A DNA stretch of 64,000 nucleotides from JAXMAO01 sp046350375 (GTDB taxonomy: Bacteria; Planctomycetota; Phycisphaerae; UBA1845; UTPLA1), in the NCBI GenBank assembly GCA_046350375.1, contig JAXMAO010000012.1, positions 1 through 64,000 of the forward strand, given 5' to 3'. Numbering within the stretch: the stretch's first letter is position 1; every line of letters begins with the position of its first letter. The position numbers and the translations under genes were made by a program. The notes under the pieces are model-generated. The model was not told where the DNA came from, did not search any database, and was given only the letters and a program-made list of their open reading frames with translations. Positions 15,242 to 23,721 of the stretch are shown here, piece by piece.

Positions 15242-16019
15242 ACTTCCGGGTGCCGCCGCGCACCTTCGCCCAGTCGGGCTCAACCGCAGCCTGGGTCTCA
15301 AGTCGCTCGACGATCGCGACGACCTGCCGATCTACGGCAGCCAGCCGCGCGTCGCCATCCGGCCGCACTCGCGCGAAACCGATCGCATCCGCATCCTGGT
15401 CCACGACCGTCGCGAGGTGACTACGGCCGGGTTCCGTCAGTTTCTGAGGGTCGCCGTGCGGCGCCACCTGGAATTGGTTCGCGGCCTGGCGCGAAACGTC
15501 GCCAAGGCCCAGCCGTGGCGCGTCGATGGCAAGGCGTGGCACCTCTCGCAGAAGGGCATCGCGCCGGCCCAGCCGCCGCAGTGGCAGCCGATGACGCTGG
15601 TCGAGCTGCTCGGCCGGCTGACCCGCGGCGTGCCGGGCGCGACGGTCGACTGGTCGCGAAAATCGACCGTGCTGGTGCTGACGCGCGACGGGCGGGTTCT
15701 GGCGCGGGTCGCGTCGACGCTGCGTCCGGGGCTGCGTGTCAGCGTGCCCGTGCCGGTGGGGCGGTTCACGCCGACTGCGGTCGAGGGGCTGGGTCTTCAG
15801 CCGCGCGTCGTGACGGCAAACAACCGGGCGCAGGTCGAGTTCTGGCTGAGTTCTCCTAACCAGCTTGCCGCCGCGGCCCTGGCCCGACTGCTGGCCGGCG
15901 TGGCGCCCGAATCGGCGGGCCAGGAGGATTGACTTCCGGCGACCGCAAGTCGAGAATTGATCGGGGTTAATCCGTCGCGCCGCCGGTCGCTTCGCCGCCC
16001 GGCGCGGAGGCCGGACGCC

Positions 16020-16211
16020 ATGACCATTCGCCGCATCCTCTGCTGTCGCCGTGCCGGCCTGCTGGCGGGCGGTTTCCTCGCCGCCGGCCTGGGCGGCTGC
16101 GAACAAATCTTTCAGCAGAACGTCGAAGCCTTCTATGCCCCCCAAGTGCTGCAGAATGCCTTCCTGCTCCCGTTTACGTTTCTGTTTCGCCTCTTCGGCC
16201 GATTGCTATAA
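16020..16211 (+). CDS. Small lipoprotein, unknown function
   Basis: 63 residues. It starts TIRRILCCRR, then has a hydrophobic GLLAGGFLAAG stretch and a lipobox LGGC (Cys at about 28). The mature part is only about 36 residues and ends in a hydrophobic FLLPFTFLFRLFG segment, so it may dip back into a membrane. It sits 30 nt upstream of the FHA-phosphatase gene on the same strand and may share its transcript. No family recognised. Confidence 0.6.
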   Translation: MTIRRILCCRRAGLLAGGFLAAGLGGCEQIFQQNVEAFYAPQVLQNAFLLPFTFLFRLFGRLL

Positions 16212-16241
16212 GGGGGCCGCCGTCGCGGTTCGACGCCTTTC

Positions 16242-17858
16242 ATGATCGAAGTGACCATCCACCATCCGGACGGGCGCGTCGCCACGCAGCTCGTCAGCAA
16301 GAACAGCTTCTTCGTCGGGCGCGAGGCCAGCTGCGACGTGGCGCTGGACGACCACGTCATCTCGCGCCGCCACAGCCGCGTTTCCGTCGATGTCGACGGC
16401 AACATCTGGGTCGAAGACCTCAAGAGCAAGAACGGCACCTTCCTCAACGAGCGCGAGGTCGGCGAAACGCCCATGCGCGTCGCGCCCACCGATCGCGTCG
16501 GCGTCGGCAAGTTCAGCCTGGCCCTGAAGCCCGCCGACACCTCGGGCACCGTCGTCCTCGGCGAGATTGAAACCCAGTTCGGCAGCACCTCCGTCTGGCG
16601 ACCCGACCAGCTCATCAGTCTGCCCCAGCAGCGCCTCGATCGGCTCTACAGCCTGTTCGAGCGGCTGACCGGCCTGTTCGACCGCAACGAGCTGCTGAAC
16701 GAGGTCATCACCGTCGCGATGGAGACGATGCGCTTCGACCGCGCCGGCATCGCGCTCTGGAAAGGCGAGCCCAGCCAGCCCGAGTGGGTCGCCATCCGCG
16801 CGCCGCGCCGCGACCCCAGCGGCGAGTTCCGCATCAGCCGCAGCATCGTCAGCCGCGCCCTGCACTGCGGCGAGCGCATCCTCGTCAACGATGTGTCGAG
16901 CGATGTCGGCGACCCCACCGTCAGCATGATCTCCAACAACATCCGCTCGGCCGTCTGCGTGCCGCTCGTCTATCACGACAAGGTCCACGGCGTGCTCTAC
17001 GGCGACCGCATCACCGCGTCGACCGGCTACACCCGCGAGGATGTGGACTTCTTCGCCGCGCTCGCCAAGCAGGCCGCCATGGCGCTGGTCAACGCCGACC
17101 TGCTCAGCGAGCAGCAGCAGCGCCAGCGTATGCAGCAGCAGCTTGAAATCGCCCGGACCATTCAGCAGCGGCTCCTGCCCAGCCAGCCGCTGGTTCGGCC
17201 CGACGTGACGGTCGAGGCGCTCAACGACCCCGGCCAGTCGGTCAGCGGAGACTACTTCGACTACTTCGTCCGCCCCGACGGCGGCGTGGTGGTCATCGTC
17301 GCCGACGTCGCCGGCAAGGGCGTCCCGGCGGCGCTGCTCATGGCCAACCTGCAGGCGGCCGTGCAGGTCTCGATGACGCGCGGCGGCGACCTGGTCGAGG
17401 CCGCCACGGCGCTCAACCGCCTGGTCTGTGCCAACGTGCAGTCCGACCGCTTCATCACCGCCATCATCGGCGTGGTCGAGCCGGCCGCACGGACCTTTCG
17501 CTTCGTGAACGCCGGACACCTCTGGCCGATCGTCACCAGCGCCCGCGGCGACCTGCGCGTGATCGAATCCGAGCCGAACCTGCCGCTGGGAGTCGAACTC
17601 GACGAGCGTTTCGCGCTCCACCAGGCGCAGCTCTACCCGGGCCGCGGCACGCTGCTGCTCTATACCGATGGCGTGACCGAGGCGCAGAACGCATCCGGCG
17701 GGGCGTTTGAGATGCCGCGATTGATCGACGCGGCACGCTCGGTGCTCGGCGAGCCGCCGCGCGAGCAGATTGCGGTGATCCGCCGGCTGATCCGCCAGTT
17801 CACCCGCGACCATCCCCAGTCCGACGACATCACCCTCTTGGCGATGCAGCTTTCCTGA
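16242..17858 (+). CDS. FHA-GAF-PP2C (SpoIIE/RsbU-type) serine phosphatase
   Basis: A 538-residue signalling protein. Residues about 1-95 are an FHA domain (GREASCD, SRRHSRV, LKSKNGTFLN), which binds phosphothreonine peptides. Residues about 125-285 are a GAF sensor domain (FDRAGIALW, SRALHCGERILV, SAVCVPLVY). A short coiled coil with a Gln run (about 287-305) links it to a PP2C/SpoIIE phosphatase at about 320-538, with metal-site motifs SGDYFDYF, VADVAGKGVPAALLMA, LLLYTDGVTEA and SDDITLLA. Such phosphatases usually act on anti-anti-sigma proteins in partner-switch systems. No RsbV/RsbW-like gene is visible nearby. There is no clear ribosome site before the ATG. Confidence 0.93.
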   Translation: MIEVTIHHPDGRVATQLVSKNSFFVGREASCDVALDDHVISRRHSRVSVDVDGNIWVEDLKSKNGTFLNEREVGETPMRVAPTDRVGVGKFSLALKPADTSGTVVLGEIETQFGSTSVWRPDQLISLPQQRLDRLYSLFERLTGLFDRNELLNEVITVAMETMRFDRAGIALWKGEPSQPEWVAIRAPRRDPSGEFRISRSIVSRALHCGERILVNDVSSDVGDPTVSMISNNIRSAVCVPLVYHDKVHGVLYGDRITASTGYTREDVDFFAALAKQAAMALVNADLLSEQQQRQRMQQQLEIARTIQQRLLPSQPLVRPDVTVEALNDPGQSVSGDYFDYFVRPDGGVVVIVADVAGKGVPAALLMANLQAAVQVSMTRGGDLVEAATALNRLVCANVQSDRFITAIIGVVEPAARTFRFVNAGHLWPIVTSARGDLRVIESEPNLPLGVELDERFALHQAQLYPGRGTLLLYTDGVTEAQNASGGAFEMPRLIDAARSVLGEPPREQIAVIRRLIRQFTRDHPQSDDITLLAMQLS

Positions 17859-17924
17859 GTGGCGGCCGGCGCGCGGAGCGGCCGAACCGGGTCGCGGGCG
17901 TGCCTGGGTTTTCCGAAGTGGCAA

Positions 17925-19592
17925 TTACTCGGGCAGGACGTCTATGCCGATCAGGGCCCGCAGGCGGACCAACGCCCGCTCCTTCAGCTGCCGGGCACGT
18001 TCCTTGCTGATGCCCAGTTCACGGCCGATCTCTTCGAGCGGCCGACCGCGGCGCCCGTCGGCCAGGCCGAAGTGATGCTCGATGATGGCGCGCTCGCGGG
18101 CGTCGAGCTGATCGAGGCCGCGCCGCAGGGTTTCGCGCAGCTTCTCCTGGTCGTTCGCCTCGTGCAACTCCACCGGGGCGGCGCCGGCGGCCGCCATCGA
18201 CTGTTCCTGCCCGGTGCGGAAACGGCGCTCGCGCGCCAGCTCGACCGGCAGAGAGCGGGCAAAGTGCCGCATGATGGCCCACGAGGCATAGGTGCTGAAC
18301 TTGAATCCGCGCGACACGTCAAACTTGTCGACCGCGCGCATCAACGCCAGGTTGCCGTCGCTGACGAGCTCGAACAGGCTGAGCAGCGCGCCGCCGCGGA
18401 CGTGTCGCTTGGCGATGCTGATGACCAGCCGCAGGTTGGCCTGCACGATCTGGCTCTTCACCTGCGATGAGCGCTCCAGCCACGACTCGATCTCGGCCGC
18501 GCGGGCTTCGAGCGGGGCGGACGGATCGGCCGAGCGCCGCGCCTGCTCGGCGCGGTGGCGGGCATAGTTCATCTGCTGGAAGAGCTGCTTTTCGCCGGCC
18601 GCGGTGAGCAGCGGCACGCGATACATGGCCTGCATGTAGGCCGGCAGCGACGCTGGCGGGGCGGTCGTGGCCCGCTCGCGGAGCACCACCTCGGCCTCCG
18701 AACTGCCCGGCCCGGCGAAGATGAGCTGCTCGGCCTGCGGATGGTCGTACAGCGCCGTATAGACGTATTCGATGGTCGTCTCGACCAGCGCCTCCTGTCG
18801 GCCGCGCGCCACCAGCGGCGCCACGTCGCTCTCGCTGCGACCGAAGCGCACGGCCAGCTCGCGCGCGGTGGCGCCCGATCGGGCCGCGGCGACAATGGCG
18901 GCGTCAACGTCGACCGGAACCTCGAGCGCGTCGACGGCGCCAACACCCGAATCGATTTCGTGCCGCAGCAGCAGCAGCCGGATGGTCTCGGTGGCGCGGC
19001 CGGTCTCGGCGGCGAGCTGCTTGGCGAGCGCGTGCGTCGAGCGCGGCGACTCGGCCGCCAGGGCGCGGGCCCGCAGCAGAACGCGCGATTTCTCGGCGAC
19101 GCTCATCACCTGGAACTGCGCCGCGCGGCGGATGAGCTGGGCATGCCGGGCCACGAACCGCGCCAGCGCGCCGGCCGTCACGGCGATCTGCGACCGGCCG
19201 TCGTCGCCGACGAACCAGCGCGCCACCAGGCCGCGCGAGCGCCAGCGCGTGATGGTTCGCGCCGAGACGTGGAAGCGCGCCGCCAGGTCGCCGGCGGAGT
19301 GGATCGGCTCGGGCCAGTCCGCCGCTGGGGCCGGATGGTCGGCGCTCAGCGCATCGATCAGCATCACCAGGTCGGCAATCAGCCCGTCGCCGTCGAGCAT
19401 GGGCTCGCCGCCGGCGCGACGCCGGAAGCCGGTGACGTGAAAATAGACAAACGAAAGCGGATATTCGCGGCCGGGCTCGAGCAGGGCGACCAGGCGCTCG
19501 GCGCCGGCCAGCTGCCGCAGGCGATGCCGCGCGGGCGAGAGGCTCAGCTCGTGCGCCAGTCGCGCGATCTCAGGCAGCCTGTAATCGGCCAT
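17925..19592 (-). CDS. RNA polymerase sigma-70 family factor with long HTH-containing N-terminus
   Basis: 555 residues. The C-terminal half is a standard sigma factor: region 1.2/2 from about 290, with NLRLVISIAKRHV, LFELVSDGNLALMRAVDKFD and FKFSTYASWAIMRHF (region 2 core), then region 4 at about 495-550 with LEEIGRELGISKERARQLKERAL. The N-terminal about 280 residues are unusual. They contain a MerR-like HTH (DLAARFHVSARTITRWRSRG) near residue 115 and further HTH-like stretches (ARELAVRFGRSESDV). The ATG at 19592 follows AGGGAG; codons upstream lack a site. A strong promoter is at 19717-19745. I know of similar long sigma factors in Planctomycetes but cannot name the regulon. Confidence 0.9.
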   Translation of the reverse strand: MADYRLPEIARLAHELSLSPARHRLRQLAGAERLVALLEPGREYPLSFVYFHVTGFRRRAGGEPMLDGDGLIADLVMLIDALSADHPAPAADWPEPIHSAGDLAARFHVSARTITRWRSRGLVARWFVGDDGRSQIAVTAGALARFVARHAQLIRRAAQFQVMSVAEKSRVLLRARALAAESPRSTHALAKQLAAETGRATETIRLLLLRHEIDSGVGAVDALEVPVDVDAAIVAAARSGATARELAVRFGRSESDVAPLVARGRQEALVETTIEYVYTALYDHPQAEQLIFAGPGSSEAEVVLRERATTAPPASLPAYMQAMYRVPLLTAAGEKQLFQQMNYARHRAEQARRSADPSAPLEARAAEIESWLERSSQVKSQIVQANLRLVISIAKRHVRGGALLSLFELVSDGNLALMRAVDKFDVSRGFKFSTYASWAIMRHFARSLPVELARERRFRTGQEQSMAAAGAAPVELHEANDQEKLRETLRRGLDQLDARERAIIEHHFGLADGRRGRPLEEIGRELGISKERARQLKERALVRLRALIGIDVLPE

Positions 19593-19677
19593 GCCCGGCT
19601 CCCTGGCAGACGGCCCGCGCCGCGTCCGACGCAGTGCATCGGGGCGCGGATCAGCCTGGGTCTTGCACAAGCGGCGA

Positions 19678-19697
19678 CTCTTCGCGCAGGCGAAGAG
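19678..19697 (-). promoter_or_regulatory. Hairpin in the sigma-factor leader
   Basis: A perfect 8-bp stem (ctcttcgc/gcgaagag) with a 4-nt loop lies in the predicted leader, about 85 nt before the ATG and about 13 nt after the predicted start point. No U-run follows, so it is not a simple terminator. It could stabilise the message or bind a regulator. Confidence 0.5.
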
Positions 19698-19716
19698 ACT
19701 CCTCCGGCTACCCTAG

Positions 19717-19745
19717 ATTATTGTCGTCGGCAAAAAAGCTGTCAA
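19717..19745 (-). promoter_or_regulatory. Near-consensus sigma-70 promoter
   Basis: On the minus strand TTGACA (6 of 6, 19740-19745), a 17-nt spacer and AATAAT (5 of 6, 19717-19722). Predicted start is about 19710, giving a leader of about 118 nt before the sigma-factor ATG at 19592. This is the best promoter match I found in the window. It is read by the housekeeping sigma factor if rules from other bacteria hold. Confidence 0.8.
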
Positions 19746-19747
19746 TT

Positions 19748-20335
19748 TCATTCTGGGGGGTTCGGGCTTTCCTCGGATGAACCGGGAAAGCGCGGATTGA
19801 TCGATCCCTGCCCGGCCGGGCTCAGCTCGCCCATCCCAGCCATGCCGGATTCGACCCGGTAGGCCGCGTCCTTTTCGCCGCATTTGGGGCACGGAATTCG
19901 GTTTGCCGTGCGGTTTTCACGCGTGGCCAAGGCCCGGCGGAAGGCCTCGACCTCCAACTCAAAACGCTGGCCGCAGGCCCGGCAGGCCATCTGATAGTGC
20001 GTCGGCAGCGACCCGCCGGACGACACAACCGAACGTTCGTTCGTCAGCGATCGGCCGACGACGATCCCAACCACCGTCAGCACCAGCACCAGCAATCCGA
20101 TGCTGAGCAGCCGCCGCGGCCGATAGGCCGGCGCTTGCCCGGAGACGCTTGCCGGGCCGGCGCTCATCGGGCCGCCGCGCGGGCGACCGTTGGGGAGTTC
20201 GCCGCTGCGGCCGAGCTGTCCGGAGGCGGAGCCGGCCGCGGTCGGCAGTCGGCCGCTGGCGGAGGTGGGCGCGGGCCGTGGCGCGGGGAGTCGGCCGCTG
20301 GCGCCGGAGACGGATCCGGAGGATGAGTTGGGCAC
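19748..20335 (-). CDS. Single-pass membrane protein with cytoplasmic or external zinc-ribbon
   Basis: 195 residues from a GTG start at 20335. This start is chosen because AGGAG lies 6 nt upstream and only 7 nt separate it from the stop of the prepilin gene, so the two are coupled. Residues 1-75 are low complexity with repeated SGRLP/SGQL/SGELP units. A transmembrane helix follows (LLSIGLLVLVLTVVGIVVG, about 78-96). The C-terminal part has a zinc ribbon with CRACGQRF and CPKCGEKD, then a Gly/Ser/Pro-rich tail. Function unknown; pairing with a prepilin suggests an envelope role. Confidence 0.7.
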   Translation of the reverse strand: MPNSSSGSVSGASGRLPAPRPAPTSASGRLPTAAGSASGQLGRSGELPNGRPRGGPMSAGPASVSGQAPAYRPRRLLSIGLLVLVLTVVGIVVGRSLTNERSVVSSGGSLPTHYQMACRACGQRFELEVEAFRRALATRENRTANRIPCPKCGEKDAAYRVESGMAGMGELSPAGQGSINPRFPGSSEESPNPPE

Positions 20336-20342
20336 GGTGCTC

Positions 20343-21185
20343 CTAGGGTTTGTCGTAGATACGCGCCTCGGGCCAGCAGTCGAGCCGCCAGTTTTCGCCG
20401 CGGAAGATCCAGTAGTCGCCCCAGTAGGAAGTGGCGGGGTTCGGCTCGTTGCCACCGCGGATCGAAATGGTGTCGCTGTGGCCGTCGGCGAAGGTGACGT
20501 TGTAGTTCATCGGGCGCAGGTGCCAGCCGGGCGCGATGTAAGGCGGCGGGTTGTAGATGGCGACCTGGGCAATCGTCTCGGCGAGCAGCACCGTGGTGGA
20601 CGACTCGGGCACGCGTGTGCCGGGGCGCATGTAAGGGCCGTGGAAGTACTGGCTGGTGTACATCTTGATGTGGTTGTTGACGCGGTAGCTGGTGCCGGTC
20701 ATGCCGATGATCGGCACGCCCGCGGGCAGGGCGGGGTCGAAGATTTTGGGGGCATCGGGCAGGCCGACGTCGCCCGGGCAGCGGAAGAGCTTGTTGTCTT
20801 CGAGATTGGAGACGTCGCCGTAGATGTACTTGTTCAGCGGGCGAGTTGACGGGCCGAACGGGCCGGAATAGATGCCGCCCACGACGCCGCCCTCGCTCGG
20901 GTTGACGCCGCCATATTCATACTCGCCGTCGTAGCGCCAGCCGTGCCCTTCGGCCAATGCGTGCACGGGGATGAGATAGCCGCTGCCGTCGTCCGATGCG
21001 TAGGTCTGAAACGCCTGCCCGATCGCCTGGAGATTGGTCAGGCATTTGACGCGCACGCCGTTGGTGCGTGCCATCGACAAAGCCGGCATCAGGATGCCGA
21101 TCAGCAGCGCCACAATTGAGACGACGACCAGCAACTCGATCAGCGAGAACGCGCGACAACTGGCCAGGAACCGGCGGGTCAGCAC
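20343..21185 (-). CDS. Type IV prepilin-like protein (prepilin-type N-terminal cleavage/methylation domain)
   Basis: About 280 residues. The N-terminus AFSLIELLVVVSIVALLIGILMP carries the prepilin peptidase site (S/LIELLVVV) and the hydrophobic helix. The C-terminal region contains NYNVTFADGHSDTISIR, the H-x-DG motif of planctomycete pseudopilins (DUF1559 type). Likely a minor pilin or type II secretion pseudopilin processed by PilD. I place the start at the GTG at 21185, which has GGAG 8 nt upstream. An ATG at 21212 is also in frame but overlaps a TACAAT -10 box, so it may lie at the transcript start. The zinc-ribbon gene follows 7 nt later. Confidence 0.86.
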   Translation of the reverse strand: MLTRRFLASCRAFSLIELLVVVSIVALLIGILMPALSMARTNGVRVKCLTNLQAIGQAFQTYASDDGSGYLIPVHALAEGHGWRYDGEYEYGGVNPSEGGVVGGIYSGPFGPSTRPLNKYIYGDVSNLEDNKLFRCPGDVGLPDAPKIFDPALPAGVPIIGMTGTSYRVNNHIKMYTSQYFHGPYMRPGTRVPESSTTVLLAETIAQVAIYNPPPYIAPGWHLRPMNYNVTFADGHSDTISIRGGNEPNPATSYWGDYWIFRGENWRLDCWPEARIYDKP

Positions 21186-21210
21186 TTGGGATGCTCCGGC
21201 GGACGGCGAC

Positions 21211-21216
21211 ATTGTA
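21211..21216 (-). promoter_or_regulatory. Candidate -10 box of the prepilin gene
   Basis: TACAAT (5 of 6) on the minus strand. A start 6-7 nt downstream would give a leader of about 20 nt containing GGAG and the GTG at 21185. An AT-rich stretch lies upstream, but the best -35 match (TTGATT) is only 15 nt away. Confidence 0.45.
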
Positions 21217-21296
21217 CCCGCGCGGCCGGAGAATCAATAGATTTTCAGCGCGTGCCGCGCGCATGCTGCAATTGCGAACAGGGGCCGCGCGGCCGG

Positions 21297-22949
21297 CTAG
21301 CTGCGCCGCAGCGGCTCCAGCCGGGCGGCGATCGCGCCTTCCTGTCGCCGCAGCGTGACGTGGCCGAGGAAGCGGTCGGGATCGCTGGTGGGGTAGTCGG
21401 CCCGGAAGTGCGTCCCGCGCGACTCCTTGCGCACCAGCGCCGCCTGGGCGACCAGCCGGGCGGCGGTCAGCAGGTTCTGCGTCTCCCAGCCGACGCGGTC
21501 GTCGAAGACCTTGTCCATGACGTAGCGTCCCCAGAAGTCGATGATCTCGAGCGTCTCTTCGAGTCGCGGGGCGGTGCGTTCGATGCCGGCGTTCCGCCAC
21601 ATGAGGGCTCGCAGGCTGTTGCGGATGTCGGCCACGTCCAGCTCGGTCCGCGGACTGGGGCCCAGCGTGTGGCGCAGCTTGGTCGGACGGCGCAGCTCGT
21701 GCTCAGCCGCCGCGCCGCTGCCGGCCGTCTCGCCGACCGCGCGCCCGAAGACCAGTCCCTCGAGCAGCGAGTTGCTCGCCAGCCGGTTGGCGCCGTGCAC
21801 GCCGCTGGCGGCCGCCTCGCCGCACGCCAGCAGGCCGTCGAGCGTGGTGCGCCCGGCGGCGTCGACGGAGGCGCCGCCGATGGTGTAGTGGGCGGCCGGG
21901 CGGACGGGGATCAGCTCGCGGGCCGGGTCGATGTCGAACGAGAGGCAGAGCTTGTTGATGGTGGGGAAGCGCTGCGCGAAGCGGCCGGGCGCCAGGTGGC
22001 GGACGTCGAGATAGACGCAGGTGGCGTTGGTGCGGGTGATGTGGGCCGACATGGCGCGCGACACGACGTCGCGCGGCGCGAGTTCGGCGTCGACGTGGAA
22101 CTCGGGCATGAAGCGGTTGCCGGCGCGATCGACCAGGTGGGCGCCCTCGCCGCGGACGGCCTCGCTGATGAGCGCCCGGCTCGCGCCCGCGACGTAGAGT
22201 GTGGTGGGGTGAAACTGGATGAACTCCATGTCGCGCAGCTCGGCCCCGGCCCGGAAGGCGAGCGCCGGCCCGTCGCCGGTCGCGCCGGGCGAGTTGGTCG
22301 TCTCGCGGTAGAGCTGCCCCGCGCCGCCGCTGGCCAGAAGCGTGCGTTTCGCCCAGAAGGCCTGGTAGCCGTACTTGGCGTGAAAAGTGAGCGCGCCGAC
22401 GCAGCGATCCTCGTCGACCAGCAGGTCGGTGACGAAGCAGCGCTCGAAGATTCGCACCGACTCGGCGGCGCGGGCGCGCTGCGCCAGGACGCGGATCACT
22501 TCGGCCCCGGTGGCGTCGCCGTGGGCGTGCACGATGCGGGCGGTGGAGTGGCCGCCTTCCAGCCCCAGCGCGACCTGGCTGCCTTCGAGATCGAACGCGG
22601 CGCCCCAGTCGCGCAGCTCGCGGATGCGGGCCGGTCCGTCTGCCACCATCCGCTGAACCGCGCCGGCGTCGCCCAGCTCGCACCCGACGGCGAGAGTGTC
22701 GCGGACGTGGGCGGCGGGGGAGTCGTCGCTGCGGAGAACGGCGGCGATGCCGCCCTGGGCGTAGCGGGTGTTGCTGTCTTCCAGCCCGTCCTTGCAGACC
22801 AGCAGGACTGCTCCGAAGCGGGCGGCCTCGATCGCGGCGCGCAGCCCGGCGACGCCGGTGCCGATTACGAGGACGTCGGTGAAGACCTGCCCCAGTCGCG
22901 GCACATCGAAGTTGATCAGGAAGCGGCGCTGTGAAAAATGCGCGCTCAC
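21297..22949 (-). CDS. nadB: L-aspartate oxidase
   Basis: FAD flavoenzyme that oxidises L-aspartate to iminoaspartate, the first step of NAD synthesis. Its 550 residues are close to the E. coli enzyme (540). Visible are the FAD dinucleotide motif DVLVIGTGVAGLRAA (about residue 23), SNTRYAQGGIAAV, GEGAHLVD, FMPEFH, ELAPRDVVSRA, RPAAHYTIGG and the HGANRLASNSLLEGLVFGR stretch. All are typical of LASPO rather than of succinate dehydrogenase, which also fits the lack of sdhB beside it. No ATG is near, so the GTG at 22949 is used. A TACGAT box ends 7 nt before it, so the transcript may be leaderless. nadA and nadC are not in the window. Confidence 0.95.
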   Translation of the reverse strand: MSAHFSQRRFLINFDVPRLGQVFTDVLVIGTGVAGLRAAIEAARFGAVLLVCKDGLEDSNTRYAQGGIAAVLRSDDSPAAHVRDTLAVGCELGDAGAVQRMVADGPARIRELRDWGAAFDLEGSQVALGLEGGHSTARIVHAHGDATGAEVIRVLAQRARAAESVRIFERCFVTDLLVDEDRCVGALTFHAKYGYQAFWAKRTLLASGGAGQLYRETTNSPGATGDGPALAFRAGAELRDMEFIQFHPTTLYVAGASRALISEAVRGEGAHLVDRAGNRFMPEFHVDAELAPRDVVSRAMSAHITRTNATCVYLDVRHLAPGRFAQRFPTINKLCLSFDIDPARELIPVRPAAHYTIGGASVDAAGRTTLDGLLACGEAAASGVHGANRLASNSLLEGLVFGRAVGETAGSGAAAEHELRRPTKLRHTLGPSPRTELDVADIRNSLRALMWRNAGIERTAPRLEETLEIIDFWGRYVMDKVFDDRVGWETQNLLTAARLVAQAALVRKESRGTHFRADYPTSDPDRFLGHVTLRRQEGAIAARLEPLRRS

Positions 22950-23269
22950 CGGACGTATCGTAGAGCGGCCGCGCGGCGATTGCACGCCCGCGCTGCGAGG
23001 CCGCGCCGTGGCTGCCCGGCAACGTGGCGGTCGCGTGGCGAAAACGCGCGGCGCATCCGGCAGATGTGGATCAATCGCGCGGCGCGGCGTTATCGGAGGC
23101 CGAGGAGCGCGGGTCGCGGCGGCGGCGGCCCGTTCTGGCGGGCTGCGGCGAAGATTCGTTGCAATTCGCGGGCGATCGGGGTGGGGGTTATCGGCGTGGG
23201 GCACGATTCCACGGGCCGGCATGCCAGTTGCGGGCATACGATCTGATGCTGCGTGCTCGGAGGGGAAGC
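22950..23269. other. Divergent intergenic region nadB / small lipoprotein
   Basis: About 320 bp. It holds a TACGAT box on the minus strand at 22957-22962, 7 nt from the nadB GTG. On the plus strand an AGGGGA ribosome site at 23261-23266 serves the lipoprotein gene. I see no further gene; frames across it are Arg-rich. Confidence 0.45.
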
Positions 23270-23611
23270 ATGAACAGCGCCCGCTGGATGACAGTCTGCG
23301 TTGTGATGGCCGGGCTCGGCTGGGCCGGCGGCACGGGCTGCGCCAAGCCGCGCCCGGTGCCGGTCGAGGGGCCGCCGCGCGGCGGGCTGCTGTTCGAGTC
23401 GTCGCCGGGCCTGCCGGAGGCGACCGAGATCGGCCGATCGGACTGGCCGTCGGCGCCCGGGGCGGTCGAGAGCCCGCGGTTCGACCTGAAGTACGAGACG
23501 ATCTACGACTACCAGGGCGGCGGGAACTATGGCTGGGGCAGCTGGGGCGGCGGATGGAACAACTATCATCGCCGGGTGATGACGTATCGCGTGGGGACGG
23601 CGGTGCGCTGA
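23270..23611 (+). CDS. Small lipoprotein, unknown function
   Basis: 113 residues. The ATG at 23270 has AGGGGA 6 nt upstream. A hydrophobic MTVCVVMAGLGWAGGTGC segment ends in a lipobox Cys at about residue 24, so it is predicted to be lipid-anchored. The mature part is Pro- and Gly-rich at first and ends with an aromatic Gly/Trp/Tyr stretch (YDYQGGGNYGWGSWGGGW) followed by RRVMTYRVG. No family recognised; the Trp/Tyr/Gly tail suggests a surface or matrix contact, which is only a guess. Confidence 0.65.
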   Translation: MNSARWMTVCVVMAGLGWAGGTGCAKPRPVPVEGPPRGGLLFESSPGLPEATEIGRSDWPSAPGAVESPRFDLKYETIYDYQGGGNYGWGSWGGGWNNYHRRVMTYRVGTAVR

Positions 23612-23721
23612 GCGCGCCGGCCGAGGCGCGGCGCTCGGTGGAGTTGGGGCGCGCTCACCGGCATCTGGCGGGGCGGTAAGATAGAGGCGCGGCTGCGAAG
23701 AGCGGCCATCCATGGGCGGAC

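Noticed and set aside
21297..22949. Succinate dehydrogenase flavoprotein instead of NadB
   Set aside because: Motif spacing, the HGANRLASNSLLEGLVFGR stretch, length and the absence of sdhB/sdhC neighbours favour L-aspartate oxidase.
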